Of a stretch of 64,000 bases of DNA, positions 60,195 to 64,000 are shown piece by piece. Numbering within the stretch: position 1 is the stretch's first letter; the number at the start of each line of letters is the position of its first letter. Both the position numbers and the translations under genes were made by a program. This stretch comes from Chlorokybus atmophyticus. Its lineage: Eukaryota > Streptophyta > Chlorokybophyceae > Chlorokybales > Chlorokybaceae. The DNA is taken from positions 61,843-125,842 of the forward strand of contig RHPI01003753.1 of NCBI GenBank assembly GCA_009103225.1, written 5' to 3'. The notes beneath the pieces are model-generated. The model saw only the letters and a list, made by a program, of their open reading frames with translations. It made no database searches and was not told where the DNA came from.

Positions 60195-63100
60195 ATGGTG
60201 TTGGACTCCAACACTGGACAGCTGGAAGAACCCAATGCCCGCGAGCACGAGCGTGCTATGGGATTCTTTCCAGGCAACATCACAGGCTCCACGCTGACAA
60301 CCAGTCAACAGTGTCAGTTGTTAGGGCGCGCCATGGATCAGAACAGCATGGTGTGGTACTTGGAAATGTGCTTTGCGCTCCAGGACCGCCATGTGTCCTT
60401 CCAAGAGCTCGAACACCTGGCTGGGGGGTGGATTGATCGCTTTTCAGAGACCCAAGCAGCACACACCGCCCTCGAGACCGCCCACATGGAGGAGCAGGCA
60501 GCAGTCACTGTGGAAGACATTCCAGTGGTCGCCAACGCTACCTCGTGGTCCCACGCCATTGGACCGCTGGCCACAGGCCAGACTCGAGAGCAACTCGAGG
60601 CTCTCCTCAACAAGTGGAGGAGCCAATTCAGCTTTAGCGTGAAGGAGCTGGGCATCTGCTCAGCATACCAGATGGACATTGAACCAGTGGACATCGAACC
60701 GGTGTTCAGAAGACAATACCGCCTCTCCAAGCTAGAAGAAGACTTGGTGGAACAGAGGTACAAGGCGCTGCTAGATGCAGGCCTGATCGAGGAGTCCACA
60801 TCGGACTTTGCGGCCGCGACCGTCATGCCCCTGAAGAAAGTTTCAGCAGGCAATTGGACAGACCGGCGTATGTGTGGCGACTATCGCCCCCTCAACAACA
60901 AGACCAAGCAGGACAGGTATCCAATGCCTACCGCAGAAGGCATCTTTGACGATGTAGGAGAATGCACGGTCTTTAGTATCTTGGATATGCGCCAAGGGTA
61001 CAACCAGATCGCCATCAAGGAGGAGGACAAGCACAAGACTTCCTTTTGGGGAAACCGGCAGCTGTACCAGTGGAAGGTCATGCCCTTCGGGCTGAAGAAC
61101 GCTCCGGCCAAGTTTCAGCGCGCCATGGACAAAGCCCTCAAGGGGTTGGACTTCGCACGCTGCTACATCGATGACATCCTCATCTTCAGTCACAGCAATG
61201 AGGAGCATCTCCAGCACATCGAAGAGGTGCTACAGAGGCTGAAGGAAGTCGGGATGACGGTGCACCCTGACAAGTGCACCTTCTTCACCCACAAGGTACC
61301 CTACCTAGGACACATGATTGTGCCCCATGGTGTGTACGTACAGCAGGCCAAAGTGGAGGCACTGGTGGCTATCCCTGCCCCCACAGACCTCACGCGGCTG
61401 CGGGCCTTCCTCGGCCTTGCCAACTATTACCGCCGGTTTGTCAAGGACTTTGCCAAGATCGCAAGGCCTCTCAACGAACTACTGAAGAAGGACACCGAGT
61501 TCTTGTGGAAGGAGGCACAACAGGAGGCCTTTCAGGAGCTGAAGCTCCGCCTCACCACAGCTCCCATTCTGCAACGCTCTGACTACACCAGGTCGTTCAT
61601 CCTGCACACAGACTGGAGCAAGCTCGGCATGGGGGCCGTGCTCGTACAGCATGACAACAACAAGAAGGAGCGCGTAGTGTCGTACGCCAGCCGCAGCAAC
61701 AACAGTGCTGAGGCCAACTACAGCAGCTACGAAGGGGAGTGTCTCGCCGCAGTGTGGGCCATCTCCTTCTTCCGACCCTTCCTATTTGGACGGCAGTTCC
61801 AATTGGTCACTGACCAACCCCTCAAGTGGCTAATGAACAACCAGCACTTGACAGGAAAGTTAGCACGATGGGCGCTGCTGCTCCAGGAGTACGACTTCGA
61901 GGTGGAACACCGCGCAGGCCTTGCCAACCAGGATGCGGATGGCCTCAGCCGTAACCCCCACCTCAGCACCAACGACGCCACAGGCGCCCGACATGAGTTG
62001 GGTCCTACAGCTGCACCTTCAGGTGTGGCCACCATGTTCGCTGTCGCTGCGCTACGCTCAGGACGCAGGACTCAGATCGCTGAGGCAGCAGCAGACGGGG
62101 ACATGCCCGCTCTTGAGCCCGCCATCACCACCACCGATCCTTTATCAGAAGAAGCAATCGCTGCCGACCCTGAGGTGGATGATGAGGAGCTGGCACCCAC
62201 CGACACACGACAAGACATCTGGCTGGACGAGCCATCCCTCGCACTGCTTCAGACTGGACAACTTCCAGCAGGCATGAGCGCACGCGAGAAGGACCGCGTC
62301 CGACAACGCACTCAGCGTTACCGCTGGGCTAACGACAGGCTGTATCGACGGATACAAGATGCAGATCAGGAGGTCCCCACACCAGCTGCACGTGAAGACA
62401 TCATCTCCTCCCTTCACACCGAGCTCGGGCACTTCGGTGTCAAGCGCACGGTCAGCCTGGTCAGGACCCAGTACTGGTGGTATGGGGTGCACAGACAGGT
62501 GCGGGAGTTCGTCAGCAACTGTCAGCAGTGTGACATGGTTCGCGCCAGCCTCAACACGCGCAATGCCACCTTGCATCCCCTTCCCATTTCCGGGTTGTTC
62601 TACCGCTGGGGACTGGACATCCTCGGAGACCTAGCGCCCTCAGCGCGAGGCAACCGCTACATCCTCGTCATGATCGAGCACTTCTCCAAGTGGGTGGAGC
62701 TGGTGCCCCTGCCCGACAAGAGCAGTGAGGGAGTAGCTCAGGCTTTCCACTCCCATGCACTCGGACGTTTCGGCAGCTGCGCTGAAGTCATCACCGACCA
62801 GGGTACGGAGTTCAGAGGAGCCTTCGACAAGCTTATCTACAGATGCTTCAACGACCACCGTCGCACCTCACGCGACCACCCGCAGGCCGACGGCCTCGCC
62901 GAGCGTACCGTGCAGATCATCAAGAAGGCACTGCGCAAGTACGTCCTTGCCTACGAGAAGAATACCTGGGATGATCACCTCCCATGGGTAGCAATGGGCT
63001 ACCGGCTGTCCAAGCAGGCAGCCCTGCGAGAGTACAGCCCATACTATCTACTGTTCGGAAGGCAGCCATTGCTCCCTTTCCGCGCACAGCAGGAGGTCGA

Positions 63101-63677
63101 CAGAGTGGTGGACAATCTCGACAACCCCGACGAGATGTTGTATAATCTGACAGTGCGCAGTGCGCTGTTCGAGCACACAGTCCCCATGGCCTTCAACAAC
63201 CTGCGCATCGCGCAGCACCGCGACACGCTGCGTTACGAGCGTGTGCGCAGTGGTTTCTACAAGGAGCGGGAGCGCCGCTTCGAGTCAGGAGACTTCGTCT
63301 ACCGTATGGCGTCTACACGCGACACCCTCGATACCTCCGTCGGGCGTGCTGTCTACAAGGTATTGAAGGTGCACCCCACAGGGGTACTGGACCTGTTGGG
63401 ACAACGAGGCGAGCGCATGAAGGACAACATGGTCAACTGTGCGCCCTGTCATCTCCCCTACATTGCTGGCTTCACCAAGATCCAGCACCCGCGTCCGCTG
63501 CGCAGCACCCGATGCGAGAAGTGTGGCAGCGCCGACGACGACCCATTGATGATGTTATGCGACGGCTGTAATCAAGGCATGCACTGCTACTGCCTTGACC
63601 CTCCACTGGACGCAGTACCCTTGTGGGAGTACTGGTGCGATGACTGCCGCATCAACGGTCCCCCACACAGTCGGTAG
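60195..63677 (+). CDS. pol: Element 3 pol: DNMT tail, RT, RNase H, integrase, PHD finger
   Basis: A single 1,160-codon frame, same frame as the methyltransferase and open from 60108. Residues 15-60 carry the end of the methyltransferase (HERAMGFFPGN, CQLLGRAMDQN, like ERVFGF...RLLGRSW of DNMT3). RT spans about 190-370 with CYIDDILIFSH near 320-330; RNase H about 465-580 (LHTDWSKLGMGAVL to DADGLSRNP); integrase zinc domain about 738-780 (HTELGH, CQQC); integrase core about 805-912 with D, D, E in GLDILGDL, TDQGTEF and GLAERTVQ. At about 1105-1152 is a PHD finger with all eight ligands: CEKC, CDGC, H and C in MHCYC, CDDC. No chromodomain is present. The finger would read histone H3 tails in known relatives. 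No internal stops or frameshifts, suggesting recent purifying selection or youth. Confidence 0.95.
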   Translation: MVLDSNTGQLEEPNAREHERAMGFFPGNITGSTLTTSQQCQLLGRAMDQNSMVWYLEMCFALQDRHVSFQELEHLAGGWIDRFSETQAAHTALETAHMEEQAAVTVEDIPVVANATSWSHAIGPLATGQTREQLEALLNKWRSQFSFSVKELGICSAYQMDIEPVDIEPVFRRQYRLSKLEEDLVEQRYKALLDAGLIEESTSDFAAATVMPLKKVSAGNWTDRRMCGDYRPLNNKTKQDRYPMPTAEGIFDDVGECTVFSILDMRQGYNQIAIKEEDKHKTSFWGNRQLYQWKVMPFGLKNAPAKFQRAMDKALKGLDFARCYIDDILIFSHSNEEHLQHIEEVLQRLKEVGMTVHPDKCTFFTHKVPYLGHMIVPHGVYVQQAKVEALVAIPAPTDLTRLRAFLGLANYYRRFVKDFAKIARPLNELLKKDTEFLWKEAQQEAFQELKLRLTTAPILQRSDYTRSFILHTDWSKLGMGAVLVQHDNNKKERVVSYASRSNNSAEANYSSYEGECLAAVWAISFFRPFLFGRQFQLVTDQPLKWLMNNQHLTGKLARWALLLQEYDFEVEHRAGLANQDADGLSRNPHLSTNDATGARHELGPTAAPSGVATMFAVAALRSGRRTQIAEAAADGDMPALEPAITTTDPLSEEAIAADPEVDDEELAPTDTRQDIWLDEPSLALLQTGQLPAGMSAREKDRVRQRTQRYRWANDRLYRRIQDADQEVPTPAAREDIISSLHTELGHFGVKRTVSLVRTQYWWYGVHRQVREFVSNCQQCDMVRASLNTRNATLHPLPISGLFYRWGLDILGDLAPSARGNRYILVMIEHFSKWVELVPLPDKSSEGVAQAFHSHALGRFGSCAEVITDQGTEFRGAFDKLIYRCFNDHRRTSRDHPQADGLAERTVQIIKKALRKYVLAYEKNTWDDHLPWVAMGYRLSKQAALREYSPYYLLFGRQPLLPFRAQQEVDRVVDNLDNPDEMLYNLTVRSALFEHTVPMAFNNLRIAQHRDTLRYERVRSGFYKERERRFESGDFVYRMASTRDTLDTSVGRAVYKVLKVHPTGVLDLLGQRGERMKDNMVNCAPCHLPYIAGFTKIQHPRPLRSTRCEKCGSADDDPLMMLCDGCNQGMHCYCLDPPLDAVPLWEYWCDDCRINGPPHSR

Positions 63678-63969
63678 GAACTGAGTTCTGGAGCAGAGGG
63701 ATGCCCCAGAATCTCAGGGGGGGTGGCTTGTTGACTGTGTGCACTACAACACAGTCTGTACACAAAGGTGGCAAGCGGCATCGGCTCGTCCACTGCACTG
63801 AACACCGCGTGGGCTCATCTTCAAGCCTATGCCCACGATTGGGGGGTTGTCTTTTGCTTGCATGACTCCGATGCAATGCACGGCACTAGCATGCGTGCAG
63901 CACTAGCACTCCTCCGCAGCCTGTCCGAGACAAGGTTGCCCTCGACCATGACAGGCACGACAGCTGTCA
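63678..63969 (+). other. Element 3 3' untranslated region
   Basis: Non-coding. Contains GGGGGGGTGG at about 63717-63726 and a second G-run at 63841-63847; neither directly abuts the LTR start, so the polypurine tract is not settled. Confidence 0.5.
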
Positions 63970-64000
63970 TGCCATCTACCCTCGCATGCCAGTCCTTCTC
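63970..64000 (+). repeat. Element 3 3' LTR, first 31 bases
   Basis: Identical to 53723-53753. The LTR continues outside the window. Confidence 0.85.

Larger units (their letters stand above)
53723..64000 (+). mobile_element. Element 3: Gypsy retrotransposon with DNMT3-like enzyme and PHD finger
   Basis: Starts with an LTR near 53723 (TGCCATCTACCCTCGCATGC) whose first 31 bases recur at 63970-64000, so the 3' LTR is truncated by the window edge and the element is over 10.2 kb. Order: LTR, gag with two zinc knuckles, a large uncharacterised domain, protease, DNMT3-like methyltransferase, RT, RNase H, integrase, PHD finger. Reading frames are long, but four in-frame stops (55320, 56866, 57034, 60105) and two frame changes occur. 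It abuts coding sequence of element 2 on the left and probably inserted into it. Confidence 0.9.

Overview
The window is nuclear DNA from a plant-lineage eukaryote, most likely a green alga. Genes are split by many short GT-AG introns. The recognisable host proteins are plant/algal in type: GDP-mannose 3,5-epimerase, an organellar prolyl-tRNA synthetase, an LRB/POB1-like BTB-BACK protein and an NUA-like nucleoporin TPR. A TGTAA motif of the kind green algae use for polyadenylation follows the TPR gene. Intergenic DNA and introns are rich in TG/CA and GCATGC-like tracts.

Positions 1-26,000 are the gene-bearing part. A probable type II membrane protein runs off the left edge on the minus strand. 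After about 4 kb with little recognisable coding come GME (minus) and the organellar ProRS (plus), divergent across about 1 kb; ProRS converges on the BTB-BACK gene (minus), which in turn is divergent from the 10.4 kb TPR gene (plus). Splice phases were checked by hand for GME, ProRS, BTB-BACK and the first 13 exons of TPR.

Positions 26,170-36,300 hold a tandem duplication of a roughly 5 kb unit. Each copy carries a minus-strand gene for a secreted or membrane-anchored protein with a NIDO-like domain and PKD-like segments, and two introns that open with long (CT)n tracts. Copy 2 looks intact; copy 1 has lost a base at a splice junction and one of two candidate start codons.

Positions 36,300-64,000 are a nested transposon block. 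A pogo/Tigger-type DNA transposon (36811-39429) and a 417-bp MITE-like element (40790-41206) lie in AT-rich DNA. Three Ty3/Gypsy LTR elements follow. Element 2 (minus strand, degraded, from about 42.1 kb past 53.7 kb) is split by a young chromodomain Gypsy (element 1, 43428-47612, 5-bp target duplication) that landed inside its PHD-finger codons. Element 2 also seems to be cut in its gag region by element 3 (plus strand, from about 53723 past the right edge).

Elements 2 and 3 belong to one family and are the main discovery. Both carry a DNMT3-like cytosine-5 DNA methyltransferase between protease and reverse transcriptase, and a PHD finger at the end of the integrase, where chromoviruses carry a chromodomain. 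The family thus appears to encode a DNA-methylation writer and a probable histone-tail reader in one polyprotein.
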